DNA of 64,000 bases from Acinetobacter calcoaceticus (GCF_016508255.1 NZ_JADVKT010000002.1:310001-374000), one strand, 5' to 3'. Shown: positions 8,694 through 17,634, counted from the stretch's first letter. Notes: generated by a model not told the origin, from the sequence alone. Program-made: numbers and translations.

Positions 8694-10487
8694 ATGCATT
8701 TAAAAAATTTGAAGATTAGTAATTTTAGAAACTTTGAATCTATTGATATTCCTTTAAATGGTAATATTGTATTACTTGGAGAAAATCGTGTTGGGAAAAG
8801 TAATTTAATATTTGCCATGCGTTTGGTGATTGATCAAACACTTTCTGATTCAGCTAGGCAGTTAAAAATTTCTGATTTTTGGGATGGGTGTGATTTATAT
8901 ACAAAGCCAAAAATTGAAGTTCATTTAGATTTTACTGATTTTGAAGCTGATTCTTATTTAACTGCTTTATTAACTGATTATAGACTAGCAGATGACCCTC
9001 ACACAGTTCGCTTAAGCTACGTGTTCAGATGTAAGCCAGAGATTATTGGTTTACCAACAAGTGGTGAAGATTTCGAATTCAATATTTACGGCGGTGGGGT
9101 TGAGACAATACCTGTAAATAACCAAGTTAGAAGAAGAATTTGTTTAGATTTACTTGATGCCTTACGTGATGCAGAAAGTCAATTGGGCTCTTGGAAAAAT
9201 TCACCTTTAAGGCCTCTTATTGAAAATGCTATGGCAGCAGTTGATAGCACAATATTAACTACAATTTCGGCTGATTTAGAAGCAGCAAATACAAAAATAG
9301 TTGAGCAACCTCAGATAAAATCTTTAGATGATTCATTAAGTAAGCAAATTTTGAACCTTTCTGGTAAAGCACATGATTTAAAGACTTCACTCCGCTTTTC
9401 AAATGCTGATCCTTTACGATTATTTCGCTCATTAGGTATGTATATTGATGGAGGAAAACGTAGTATCAGTGAGGCTAGTCTAGGGTCAGCTAATGTTATG
9501 TTGATGGCATTAAAACTAGAAGAATTTACTTGGCGTAGAGAAAAAAATGAAAGAAATTATTCTTTATTGTGTATAGAAGAACCAGAAGCTCATCTTCATC
9601 CTCAACTACAGCGTAGTATTTTTAAAAATATATTCAAAGAAAAAGATTCTGCACAAGCACTTATTATTACTAGCCATTCCCCAACTTTAGCAGCAGCAGT
9701 GCCGCTAAATTCAATTGTTAACTTAAGGCTGAAAAATGATAGTACCAAAGCATTTTCTTTAGCCAATTTACCAATTAGTGATGACGAGAAGGATGATATT
9801 GAAAGATATTTAGTAGCTACTCGTTCTGAGATCTTATTCGCTAAAGGGGTCATCTTTGTTGAAGGAGATGCAGAAGAAATTTTAGTCCCTTGCTTTGCTG
9901 AGCAAATAGGGCATGACCTTGATGGGTTAGGTATAACGGTTTGTAATGTAGGTGGGACGAACTTCAACCCATATATTAAATTAGCTGAAGGTTTGGGCCT
10001 ACCTTTTGTTGTTATTACCGATTGGGATCCTTTAGATGGAACTAAGCCTGCTTTAGGAAGAGCAAGATGTGTTGGTATTTGGGATTCTCGTGTTGAAGTT
10101 AATTCAACTATTTCTCTAATGACAGAAAAAGGTCGTAATTTTTGTGAAACAGCTACATTTGATAAATTCAGTCAAGCATGGGCAAAAAGAGGTATCTTTC
10201 TTAATGATGAAACATTTGAAGTTGCTATAGCTAAAACACCTAATTTAAGTGAATTATTATTAGATATTTTACATGAACAAAATTTTGGTCCAAAAAGAAC
10301 TAAACGTATTGAAGAGTGGAGGAAAAATATCACCCAAATAGATAGTACACAACTACTTGCAATGATAAAAGATATTGGGAAGGGCCGACTAAGTGGGAAA
10401 TTAAAAAAGAAAATAACAAATTCTGAGTCTATACATCCTCCTATGTATATTCATAATGCAATTGAATATATGGTGGAAAATGTCTAA
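8694..10487 (+). CDS. gajA: Gabija GajA: OLD-family ATPase/TOPRIM endonuclease
   Basis: Sequence-specific DNA-nicking endonuclease of the Gabija anti-phage system. Family knowledge: its ATPase-like domain binds nucleotides that hold the nuclease inactive until (d)NTPs fall during infection. N-terminal ABC-type ATPase: Walker A GENRVGKSNL at about residues 31-40, signature-like SLGSANVML at about 261, Walker B LCIEEPEAHLHP at about 287-298, and switch His in ITSHSPTLAAA. C-terminal TOPRIM: VEGDAEE at about 390-396 and ITDWDPLDG (the DxD pair) at about 442-450. At 597 aa it is close to the known GajA length. It overlaps gajB by 8 nt, and the pair defines Gabija. A stand-alone OLD nuclease is less likely given the neighbour. 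Confidence 0.92.
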   Translation: MHLKNLKISNFRNFESIDIPLNGNIVLLGENRVGKSNLIFAMRLVIDQTLSDSARQLKISDFWDGCDLYTKPKIEVHLDFTDFEADSYLTALLTDYRLADDPHTVRLSYVFRCKPEIIGLPTSGEDFEFNIYGGGVETIPVNNQVRRRICLDLLDALRDAESQLGSWKNSPLRPLIENAMAAVDSTILTTISADLEAANTKIVEQPQIKSLDDSLSKQILNLSGKAHDLKTSLRFSNADPLRLFRSLGMYIDGGKRSISEASLGSANVMLMALKLEEFTWRREKNERNYSLLCIEEPEAHLHPQLQRSIFKNIFKEKDSAQALIITSHSPTLAAAVPLNSIVNLRLKNDSTKAFSLANLPISDDEKDDIERYLVATRSEILFAKGVIFVEGDAEEILVPCFAEQIGHDLDGLGITVCNVGGTNFNPYIKLAEGLGLPFVVITDWDPLDGTKPALGRARCVGIWDSRVEVNSTISLMTEKGRNFCETATFDKFSQAWAKRGIFLNDETFEVAIAKTPNLSELLLDILHEQNFGPKRTKRIEEWRKNITQIDSTQLLAMIKDIGKGRLSGKLKKKITNSESIHPPMYIHNAIEYMVENV

Positions 10488-12261
10488 CTATTTAAATTTA
10501 AAACAAGCTTTATTAGAGCTAAGAAAAAATGAAGAACAATTTGAAGCTGTAAATTGTAAGAAGCATTGTGTTGTTTTAGCAGGCCCAGGCAGTGGGAAAA
10601 CAAAAACACTTACTACAGCTATTGCTCGTACTCTTCATGAAGAAGTTATTAATCCAAGAGCAATTGCATGCATAACTTATAATAATGAATGTGCAATTGA
10701 ACTCGAAACTAGATTATCTAAATTTGGTATTGAGAGTAATGGACAAAATTTTATTGGTACTGTTCATAGCTTTGCTTTAACCCAAATAATAATTCCCTAT
10801 GCTCGTTGTATAGAGGGGCTTGTCCCTAAGAACTTTAAAGTGGCAAATCTCCTCGAATGTAAAATAGCTATCGAAAGTGCTTATAAAACTGTATATAACG
10901 ATTCAGAAGATCCTAAGACGCAGTGGGATTTTGCTAATGAAAAAAGAAATAAAGAGGTAGATAGAACCCTGCCAACTTGGAAAGGTCACAATAGAGAATT
11001 AGCTGAATTCGTTGAAGAATATGAGTTAGCGTTAAGAAAAAAAGGTCTGATTGATTTTGATGATATGCCTCTCATAGCCTTTAAGATGATTAAGGAAAAT
11101 CCTTGGATTCGGCAAGCTTTGGAAGCTCGATTTCCAATTTTATTTGTTGATGAGTATCAAGATTTAGGCCATGTGCTTCATGAACTAGTTCATCTTCTAT
11201 GCTTTGAAGGGAAAATTCGATTATTTGCTGTAGGGGATGCGGATCAATCAATCTATGGATTTACTGGCGCTAATCCGGAGCTATTACAAAGTTTGACCGA
11301 AAGACAAGATGTACAAACGATTCAGCTAAGATTTAATTATCGATCAGGAACAAAAATTGTTAAAGCATCCTCAGCTGTTCTAAATGAGGAAAGAAACTAT
11401 GAAAGTCCAGAGGGCTCACCCGAAGGAGAGATAATTTTTCATCCTGTGATAGGAGCTTTAGAGGAACAAGCATATTACATTGTAAATAATATTTTAACTG
11501 AGTTAGCTTTTCGGGGGGTTAAAAATGAGCAAATAGCAATTTTATATAAGGCTGCATGGCTTGGAGATAAAATCGTAGAAGCTTTAGAACAAAAGAGGGC
11601 AGCCTATCATCGAACTGATAGAAATTCTTTAATTAAGAGAAGCTCAAGATTTGCTCGCTTTATTGAAGAATGTGCAAAATGGGTAACAGGAGGTTGGAAA
11701 TATGCTGAACCGTCTTTTAATCGTTTGTTTAAACAAGCATTAAATATAGTTTATGGCAATCATTGTACCCAAAGTGAAAAACAAACATTAGAGCAACAAC
11801 TCATTGATTTTCTTCAACGGAGCAGGCTTGTCCATGAAACTGCGAATGAATGGTTAATAAGATTTCATAATGAACTTGTAGTTTATTGGTTGAGTATTTG
11901 TCGCAATAATATTCAAGAATGGGATATATGCTTAGAACTTATACAAAAAACTTCTCCCGAAATGAATAAAGATATGTCTCTTGAATTATTTTCTGGAAAA
12001 ACTGAGGGAACTGGAAGGCTGACCCTAACTACTTTTCACAGTTCGAAAGGTCGTGAATTTGATGCTGTGATTATTTTTGGTGCAAATAAGGGGATATTGC
12101 CTGATAAGAGAGACATTAAAACATTTAAATCTTTAAAGGAAGTAAGAAGACTATTTTATGTTGCTGTTACAAGACCAAAAACTATATTACATTTAGTCTA
12201 TCAATCAAAAAATCATTCTGAATTTTTAAATGAGTTTTATAGACGTACTCTGCAAAGTTAG
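10480..12261 (+). CDS. gajB: Gabija GajB: UvrD/Rep-like SF1 helicase
   Basis: Superfamily 1A helicase-like partner of GajA; known GajB senses DNA ends or single-stranded DNA and consumes nucleotides. Motif I AGPGSGKTKTLT is at about residues 29-40, followed by motif Ia-like ACITYNNECAIELE. Motif II is FVDEYQDLGH, motif III GDADQSIYGFTGA, motif IV RFNYRSG, motif V TFHSSKGREFDAVII and motif VI FYVAVTRPK. I start at ATG 10480 (593 aa), which overlaps the gajA stop; an upstream in-frame ATG at 10456 lies deep in gajA. It is somewhat longer than the originally described GajB of about 494 aa. No gajC-like gene follows. Confidence 0.92.
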   Translation: MSNYLNLKQALLELRKNEEQFEAVNCKKHCVVLAGPGSGKTKTLTTAIARTLHEEVINPRAIACITYNNECAIELETRLSKFGIESNGQNFIGTVHSFALTQIIIPYARCIEGLVPKNFKVANLLECKIAIESAYKTVYNDSEDPKTQWDFANEKRNKEVDRTLPTWKGHNRELAEFVEEYELALRKKGLIDFDDMPLIAFKMIKENPWIRQALEARFPILFVDEYQDLGHVLHELVHLLCFEGKIRLFAVGDADQSIYGFTGANPELLQSLTERQDVQTIQLRFNYRSGTKIVKASSAVLNEERNYESPEGSPEGEIIFHPVIGALEEQAYYIVNNILTELAFRGVKNEQIAILYKAAWLGDKIVEALEQKRAAYHRTDRNSLIKRSSRFARFIEECAKWVTGGWKYAEPSFNRLFKQALNIVYGNHCTQSEKQTLEQQLIDFLQRSRLVHETANEWLIRFHNELVVYWLSICRNNIQEWDICLELIQKTSPEMNKDMSLELFSGKTEGTGRLTLTTFHSSKGREFDAVIIFGANKGILPDKRDIKTFKSLKEVRRLFYVAVTRPKTILHLVYQSKNHSEFLNEFYRRTLQS

Positions 12262-12388
12262 TATTAAAGTATTCCGTTAAGAATTGAGAAAACCACCCCC
12301 CTTTATAACTCCGCTTAACAATAACTCCCTCATTATTTAGCCTTACTTTTCTAATGATTTAATTTAAAACAAATGGCATTTTGTGTGC

Positions 12389-12417
12389 TTGACTGCAAAA
12401 GGGTTGGGCACTATTCT
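12389..12417 (+). promoter_or_regulatory. possible sigma70 promoter for the structured RNA
   Basis: TTGACT, 17-nt spacer, TATTCT. Five of six bases match at -35 and four of six at -10. If used, transcription would begin near 12424, at the base of the first hairpin. The -10 could instead be part of the conserved RNA itself, so this is tentative. Confidence 0.35.
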
Positions 12418-12660
12418 TTGCCTGCTGGCCACATTGCCAGTCGGTCGTCGCGGACCGCAGTAAGAGCACATCAGATATATTCCTTTCTGAGGGATAGTCT
12501 TATGTGTTACTCCTAGTCTCCTCCCGTTGCGGTAGGACGGGAGTGGGACACCTTCGGGTGTGCTGGAGTCTTACCCAGTCCGCGAACCCTCTTCCGTTCT
12601 GCCACCATAATTTCTATTCATGTCGGCAGAACTCCCAATAAAAAGGAGTTGGCTTTGCAC
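12400..12660 (+). ncRNA. structured non-coding RNA, resembles phage C4 antisense RNA
   Basis: A run of stem-loops is visible: CTGGC/GCCAG (12425-12440), CGGTC/GACCG (12442-12457), an imperfect stem pairing AGTAAGAGCACAT (12460 on) with ATGTGTTACT (12502 on), CTCCCG/CGGGAG (12521-12543), ACACC-TTCG-GGTGT (12548-12561), GTTCTGCC/GGCAGAAC (12596-12632) and AACTCC/GGAGTT (12630-12650). The TTCG tetraloop closed by C-G only makes sense on the + strand, which fixes the orientation. The opening block (GGGCACT...TTTGCC, a small hairpin, then the CGGTCGTC segment) reminds me of C4 RNAs of P1-like prophages and satellites, but I cannot run a covariance search. No ant/kil-type target ORF is visible here. 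Confidence 0.5.
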
Positions 12661-12712
12661 ATCTATTATTTCTTGGCTCTCAAGGCCAAAAGCTACAACG
12701 ACACAGCTTAAA

Positions 12713-12761
12713 ATTTAAAGCAGCTTGATTGCCCTAAGGTTTTCAGGCTTTAAATCTTTTT
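12713..12761 (+). terminator. possible intrinsic terminator of the structured RNA
   Basis: ATTTAAAGC (12713-12721) pairs exactly with GCTTTAAAT (12747-12755), followed by CTTTTTT. The stem is AT-rich and the loop is 25 nt, so it is weak. Confidence 0.35.
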
Positions 12762-12796
12762 TATTTAAAACTTAGCAATAACAAACTTGAGATGTG

Positions 12797-12835
12797 CCAA
12801 GCACAGTCTTTACGGCTTTGCTGTGGCTTTTTTTC
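12797..12835 (+). terminator. terminator-like hairpin before the TetR gene
   Basis: GCC-(bulge)-ACAG pairs with CTGTGGC, followed by a run of seven T. It would isolate the TetR gene from upstream transcription and marks the right edge of the accessory DNA. Confidence 0.45.
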
Positions 12836-12887
12836 TCCCAAAAAAGTATCTCACTGAGAAACAACAAGAATTTATAACGGTAAAACG

Positions 12888-13445
12888 ATGCCAAATTTAG
12901 TTCTCCCAACACGTGCCATACAAGTCGTAAATAAGTCGATTTATTTATTTCACCATTACGGGTTTCATACTGTTGGGGTCGATAGAATCGTGAAAGAGTC
13001 AAATATTCCAAAAGGGACTTTTTATAACTACTTTCACTCTAAAGAGCGGTTTATTGAAATCTGTTTGATTGTGCAAAAAGAACGGCTAAAAGAAAAAGTG
13101 GTTTCAATTGCTGAGTACGATCAAGGTACAAGCGCGAAGGATAAACTCAAGAAACTTTATTTCTTACATACCGATTTAGAGGGGCTTTACTACTTACTAT
13201 TTAAAGCCATTTTTGAAACGAAACTGACCTATCCAAACGCTTATCAAGTTGCAATTAAATATAGAACATGGCTGCTTAATGAAATCTATAGTCAGCTTAG
13301 AGCACTTAAAACCGATGCGACTTTTCAGGATGCAAAGCTATTTTTATATATGATTGAAGGCGCAATTATTCAGTATTTAAGCTCAGATGGGGCAATCGAT
13401 CGGGAAAAGGTACTGGATTGTTTTTTACGCAGTTTAGGTGGTTGA
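12888..13445 (+). CDS. TetR-family transcriptional regulator
   Basis: 185 aa. The N-terminal TetR DNA-binding domain covers about residues 8-55, with the recognition region VDRIVKESNIPKGTFYNYFHSKERF typical of the family. The C-terminal ligand domain is not diagnostic; it ends with a FLRSLGG tail. It stands 220 bp upstream of a glutathione S-transferase gene in the same direction, with a palindrome that resembles NemR/AcuR-type operators in between. A role in repressing that gene in response to an electrophile is therefore plausible, but is inference. A terminator at 13504-13529 separates the two genes. Confidence 0.85.
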   Translation: MPNLVLPTRAIQVVNKSIYLFHHYGFHTVGVDRIVKESNIPKGTFYNYFHSKERFIEICLIVQKERLKEKVVSIAEYDQGTSAKDKLKKLYFLHTDLEGLYYLLFKAIFETKLTYPNAYQVAIKYRTWLLNEIYSQLRALKTDATFQDAKLFLYMIEGAIIQYLSSDGAIDREKVLDCFLRSLGG

Positions 13446-13452
13446 TGTAATT

Positions 13453-13462
13453 TGAGGCCTCA
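13453..13462. promoter_or_regulatory. palindrome TGAGGCCTCA, copy 1
   Basis: Ten-base perfect palindrome 7 bp after the TetR stop. The same ten bases recur at 13622-13631 inside a longer palindrome before the GST gene. The repetition within 180 bp suggests a protein-binding site. Confidence 0.3.
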
Positions 13463-13503
13463 GAATGCGCTAGACAGTCGATAAAATTAAAAGCCAATTT
13501 GTC

Positions 13504-13529
13504 ACCATATCTACGGATGTGGTTTTTTT
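13504..13529 (+). terminator. intrinsic terminator of the TetR gene
   Basis: ACCATATC-TACG-GATGTGGT (one G-T wobble) followed by six further T. It lies 58 bp after the TetR stop codon. Confidence 0.75.
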
Positions 13530-13593
13530 ATGTTTTTAACACATTTACTTTATTACTTAATCAGACAAATGCCGGGCTGATAACAAAAAATAT

Positions 13594-13608
13594 TAGACCG
13601 GTCGTCTA
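13594..13608. promoter_or_regulatory. TetR-type operator upstream of GST gene
   Basis: TAGACCGGTCGTCTA: the outer arms TAGAC/GTCTA are exact and GACCGGTC inside is itself palindromic. It resembles the TAGACC...GGTCTA boxes recognised by electrophile-sensing TetR regulators such as NemR. A -10-like TCTATATAGT follows at once, so a bound repressor would cover the GST promoter. Confidence 0.6.
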
Positions 13609-13619
13609 TCAATCTATAT

Positions 13620-13633
13620 AGTGAGGCCTCACT
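13620..13633. promoter_or_regulatory. 14-bp palindrome containing TGAGGCCTCA, copy 2
   Basis: AGTGAGGCCTCACT, perfect, directly after the TATATA of the presumed GST promoter and 32 bp before the GST start codon. It shares its ten-base core with the site at 13453-13462. Confidence 0.4.
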
Positions 13634-13665
13634 TTGTTGACCTTCTAGTTTAAAAGAGAAAATTA

Positions 13666-14310
13666 ATGTCTATTATTCTTCATCATTTAAATGCTTCACG
13701 CTCATTTCGCATTCTGTGGTTACTTGAAGAAATTAATCAACCTTATGAATTAAAAAGTTATTTTCGAGATAAAACTACAAATCTTGCACCTCAAGAATTA
13801 AAAAACATTCATCCTTTAGGAAAATCACCTGTGATTGAGCTCAATGGAAAAATAATTGCTGAATCAGGTGCCATTGTAGAAATTTTGATTGAAAAGTTTG
13901 CTCCCCAACTTATGCCAGCGAAAGATTCAGACAGTTATCTTGATTATTTACAATGGGTTCATTTTTCAGAAAGTTCGGCTATGGTTCCATATTTATTAAA
14001 TATTTTTAATTCGATTGAGTTAAAAAATGGCACTCAATTAAAGTTCTTAGATCAATATGCGCATGCTGAGTTGGATAAAGTATTCTCATATTTAGATCAA
14101 CAATTAGTAGGCAAAAAATTCTTAGTAGACAATTGCTTAACGGGTGCAGATTTTATGATTGGTTTCGTAGTCTATGGTCTAATTAATTCTTTAAATATTC
14201 GATCAAAATATCTCAATATTGAACAATATGTAAAAAGTCTAGAAAGCTTAGAAAGCTGGAAAAAAGCCATGTCTATTGAACAAAATCTTCCTCACCGAAT
14301 CAATGCCTAA
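13666..14310 (+). CDS. glutathione S-transferase family protein
   Basis: 214 aa soluble protein with the two-domain GST fold. The N-terminal thioredoxin-like domain (residues 1-78) begins SIILHHLNASRSFRILWLLEEI, where Ser11/Arg12 sit at the usual active-site position, and has HPLGKSPVIELNGKIIAESGAIVEIL, the GSH-binding cis-Pro/ES motif. The C-terminal helical domain has the D in LTGADFMIGF, the N-capping box of GSTs. Likely conjugates glutathione to an electrophile; the substrate cannot be told. Probably controlled by the upstream TetR protein through the palindromes between them. Confidence 0.88.
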   Translation: MSIILHHLNASRSFRILWLLEEINQPYELKSYFRDKTTNLAPQELKNIHPLGKSPVIELNGKIIAESGAIVEILIEKFAPQLMPAKDSDSYLDYLQWVHFSESSAMVPYLLNIFNSIELKNGTQLKFLDQYAHAELDKVFSYLDQQLVGKKFLVDNCLTGADFMIGFVVYGLINSLNIRSKYLNIEQYVKSLESLESWKKAMSIEQNLPHRINA

Positions 14311-14471
14311 AATTGCTGTAAGTAATTTTTTCAATATTGTTTAGCTGCTCAATTGGCTCGTATTCGTTCTTTGTTTAGTTCTGGCAGACCAGCGAGTTAA
14401 AGAATTCGCCATTTAAAATCATGAGCTGAAACTCTTGTACCTCTAATTGATGACAAGATTTCTATGTCTAT

Positions 14472-15287
14472 TTAAATCACATTTCTAAGTTCATTTGCCG
14501 TGTTGCGCAGCAATGGCAAAATTTGCTGAATCAAATAATCTTCTTGTACACGGTTGGTTTGAGACATGCAGTTAAGCGCTGCCACCGCTTGACCTTGTGC
14601 ATTAAAAACAGGCACTGCAATCGCAATCACACCAAGCTCATGTTCTTCTTTAGAAAGACAATAATCCGATAGTGAAATTGCTTTAAGCACTTCAAAAAAC
14701 TTGGACTCATCAATAATCGTAAATGGGGTTAAGCGTTTTAAACCATAAGTTTTTACCCATGTGTGCTGAGCTTCTTCAGACAGTGCAGCAAGTAATACTT
14801 TACCTGTCGAAGTTGCATGCGCAGGGAGTCGGTTCCCTAAATGCATGCCGTAAGGGCTAACACGTAAATTATCTTGTTGTGGTAAATAGCTACGGGCAAT
14901 TGGCACGACTTCATTATCGTCTAGAACCACAATTGAAAAAGTGAGGGACGTCTGCGCGCACAAAAGATTTAAAAATGATTGAGCAATTTTAGGCAGGTGG
15001 GCAGAACTTAAATACGAACTCGAAAAGCGCAGCACGCGATGAGTGAGCCAAAAGTAATGTTCATCGGTATCTAAATAGCCTAAGTATTTTAAAGTTTTTA
15101 GATAACGTCTTGCTGCTGTGCGGCTAATGCCAGTTCGATCGGCAACTTGAGTCACATTGAGCCGTTGTCGATCTGTTCCAAAAGCTTCCAGTAAAGCCAA
15201 GCCTTTTGCTAACCCTGCAATATAGTCTTCTTGACGAATTTTCTCATGCGAGTTCGGGTGCTCTAAAAAAGCATCGAGAGAAGGCAT
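14472..15287 (-). CDS. pobR: PobR, IclR-family activator of pobA
   Basis: 271 aa, the length expected for Acinetobacter PobR, which activates pobA in response to 4-hydroxybenzoate. The N-terminal winged helix is at about residues 25-80 (GLALLEAFGTDRQRLNVTQVADRTGISRTAARRYLKTLKYLGYL). The IclR effector domain follows with HLGNRLPAHATSTGKVLLAAL and SKEEHELGVIAIAVPVF. It is divergent from pobA across 141 bp, the classic pobR-pobA arrangement. PcaU and PcaR are close relatives, but the neighbour decides. Confidence 0.92.
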   Translation of the reverse strand: MPSLDAFLEHPNSHEKIRQEDYIAGLAKGLALLEAFGTDRQRLNVTQVADRTGISRTAARRYLKTLKYLGYLDTDEHYFWLTHRVLRFSSSYLSSAHLPKIAQSFLNLLCAQTSLTFSIVVLDDNEVVPIARSYLPQQDNLRVSPYGMHLGNRLPAHATSTGKVLLAALSEEAQHTWVKTYGLKRLTPFTIIDESKFFEVLKAISLSDYCLSKEEHELGVIAIAVPVFNAQGQAVAALNCMSQTNRVQEDYLIQQILPLLRNTANELRNVI

Positions 15288-15316
15288 CCATTCATTCCTG
15301 TTATTTTGATTGTTTC

Positions 15317-15333
15317 TGTCCGCTATTCGGACA
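15317..15333. promoter_or_regulatory. PobR operator candidate in pobR-pobA intergenic region
   Basis: TGTCCG-ctatt-CGGACA, a perfect interrupted palindrome 30 bp upstream of pobR and 95 bp upstream of pobA. The position fits both autoregulation and activation of pobA. The PobR assignment is inference from location. Confidence 0.6.
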
Positions 15334-15413
15334 AACTAGATGATAAACGGTTATTTTCGTCTTGGATACATAGTGCACAAAACTTAAAGCCAGTAATTTA
15401 AAAGTCAGGATGA

Positions 15414-16643
<1,230 letters not shown>

Positions 16644-16664
16644 CGATTAGATGAAACAGAAACA

Positions 16665-16687
16665 GGGCATGAAAATGCCCTTTTTTT
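16665..16687 (+). terminator. intrinsic terminator of pobA
   Basis: GGGCAT-GAAA-ATGCCC followed by seven T, 22 nt after the pobA stop codon. Confidence 0.9.
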
Positions 16688-16820
16688 ATGAAAAATTTGA
16701 ATTAGAAAAAGATAAGATAAGGCACTGTTTTGCCTAAAAAATCAGCATTAATAAAAGCTTTTGTCATATTTTTTCAGTATATTGCTATTAATTTCTTTAT
16801 TTATAAATTCTAAAGTTTTT

Positions 16821-17543
16821 ATGGAACAGGACCAAGCACGTATACCGAAATACATTCCTATCCGCGATGCAATTGCCCATGATATTGAATCTGGTGTATT
16901 AGAAGCTCACGCAAAGCTATCTTCGGAAAGAGTGCTGTCTGAGCAATTCCAAACCACTCGTGTTGCTGCCCGCGAAGCATTGTTGGCTTTGGAAACTGAT
17001 GGTTTGATTTATCGATTAGACCGCCGTGGTTGGTATGTTCGTTCTCCGCGTATTATTTATCATCCACAATCTACGAAAAACTTTAACCAGTTTGTGATTG
17101 AACAAGGTTATGAACCTTCCACAGAAGTAATTTCCAGTGAGCTAACAACTGCAACTTCTTGGGATGCCAAGCATTTAAAAGTTGAAAAAGGGCATCCGAT
17201 ATATTCAGTTTGGCGACGTCGTTGCATTAATGGACGTCCTGTACTGGTTGAGCATTTACGGGTGAATGCAGAGCTTTTTCCTGAGTTTTTAAATCATGAT
17301 CTCAAGCAATCAATTACTTTACTTATGGCAAATCAATATAACTGCCATATCACCAGAGCCGATATTAACTTGTATCCGACGGCTTTATCTGAACAGCAGG
17401 CCAAAGCACTGCATGTGAATGTGGGTGCGCTTGGGTTGTATATTTGCCGTAGCAACAGAAATGAACAAGGCGTGATTACCGATGTAGACCAAGAATATTG
17501 GCTACACGATGTTTTAGACTTACATTTCGAAGCACGAGCATAA
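16821..17543 (+). CDS. GntR/HutC-type regulator of the phosphonate module (PhnR-like)
   Basis: 240 aa from ATG 16821. A TTG 60 nt upstream would add a leucine-rich extension that I consider untranslated. N-terminal GntR winged helix at about residues 10-75 (IPIRDAIAHDIESGVLEAHAKLSSERVLSEQFQTTRVAAREALLALETDGLIYRLDRRGWYV). C-terminal UTRA ligand domain (PIYSVWRRRCINGRPVLVEHL). It heads the 2-aminoethylphosphonate genes. The 28-bp palindrome that starts 3 nt after its stop codon recurs in front of phnW, and is the likely operator. Effector unknown; 2-aminoethylphosphonate or a degradation product is plausible. Confidence 0.85.
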   Translation: MEQDQARIPKYIPIRDAIAHDIESGVLEAHAKLSSERVLSEQFQTTRVAAREALLALETDGLIYRLDRRGWYVRSPRIIYHPQSTKNFNQFVIEQGYEPSTEVISSELTTATSWDAKHLKVEKGHPIYSVWRRRCINGRPVLVEHLRVNAELFPEFLNHDLKQSITLLMANQYNCHITRADINLYPTALSEQQAKALHVNVGALGLYICRSNRNEQGVITDVDQEYWLHDVLDLHFEARA

Positions 17544-17545
17544 AA

Positions 17546-17573
17546 AGTTAATCTGGTTTAAACCAGATTAACT
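17546..17573. promoter_or_regulatory. PhnR operator candidate, copy 1 (28-bp perfect palindrome)
   Basis: The core AATCTGGTTTAAACCAGATT (17550-17569) is extended by four matched bases on each side. TATAAA at 17583-17588 would be the -10 of a promoter for phnS, so the palindrome covers the -35 region. An identical 20-bp core lies at 22862-22881. No T-tract follows, so it is not a terminator. Confidence 0.75.
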
Positions 17574-17634
17574 AAACTGTCATATAAACCTGTTGAAATA
17601 CGATCATCAACTAATTGCATTCGATGGTTTGCAG

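Larger units (their letters stand above)
12262..12887. other. 626-bp intergenic region holding a structured RNA-like element
   Basis: No convincing ORF. From the left: about 100 bp of AT-rich DNA after gajB, a sigma70-like promoter at 12389-12417, a densely base-paired and more GC-rich block at about 12400-12650, a hairpin with T-tract at 12713-12761, and a terminator-like hairpin at 12797-12835 just before the TetR gene. The base composition of the block differs sharply from gajAB and from the host genes on the right. Confidence 0.7.

Noticed and set aside
6877..12274. AAAGTATTC occurs at 6877-6885 and at 12266-12274, near both ends of the dGTPase-gajAB insert, as a possible target-site duplication.
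   Set aside because: Nine bases in AT-rich DNA are easily found by chance, the left copy lies before the terminator, and there is no transposase or integrase.
12772..13011. Minus-strand ORF of 79 codons over the terminator and TetR start.
   Set aside because: It overlaps the TetR coding start, has no SD and low-complexity content; it is a shadow frame.
16761..16820. N-terminal extension of the GntR regulator from a TTG start.
   Set aside because: The added residues are a hydrophobic leader unlike GntR proteins, and an ATG at 16821 begins the conserved domain.
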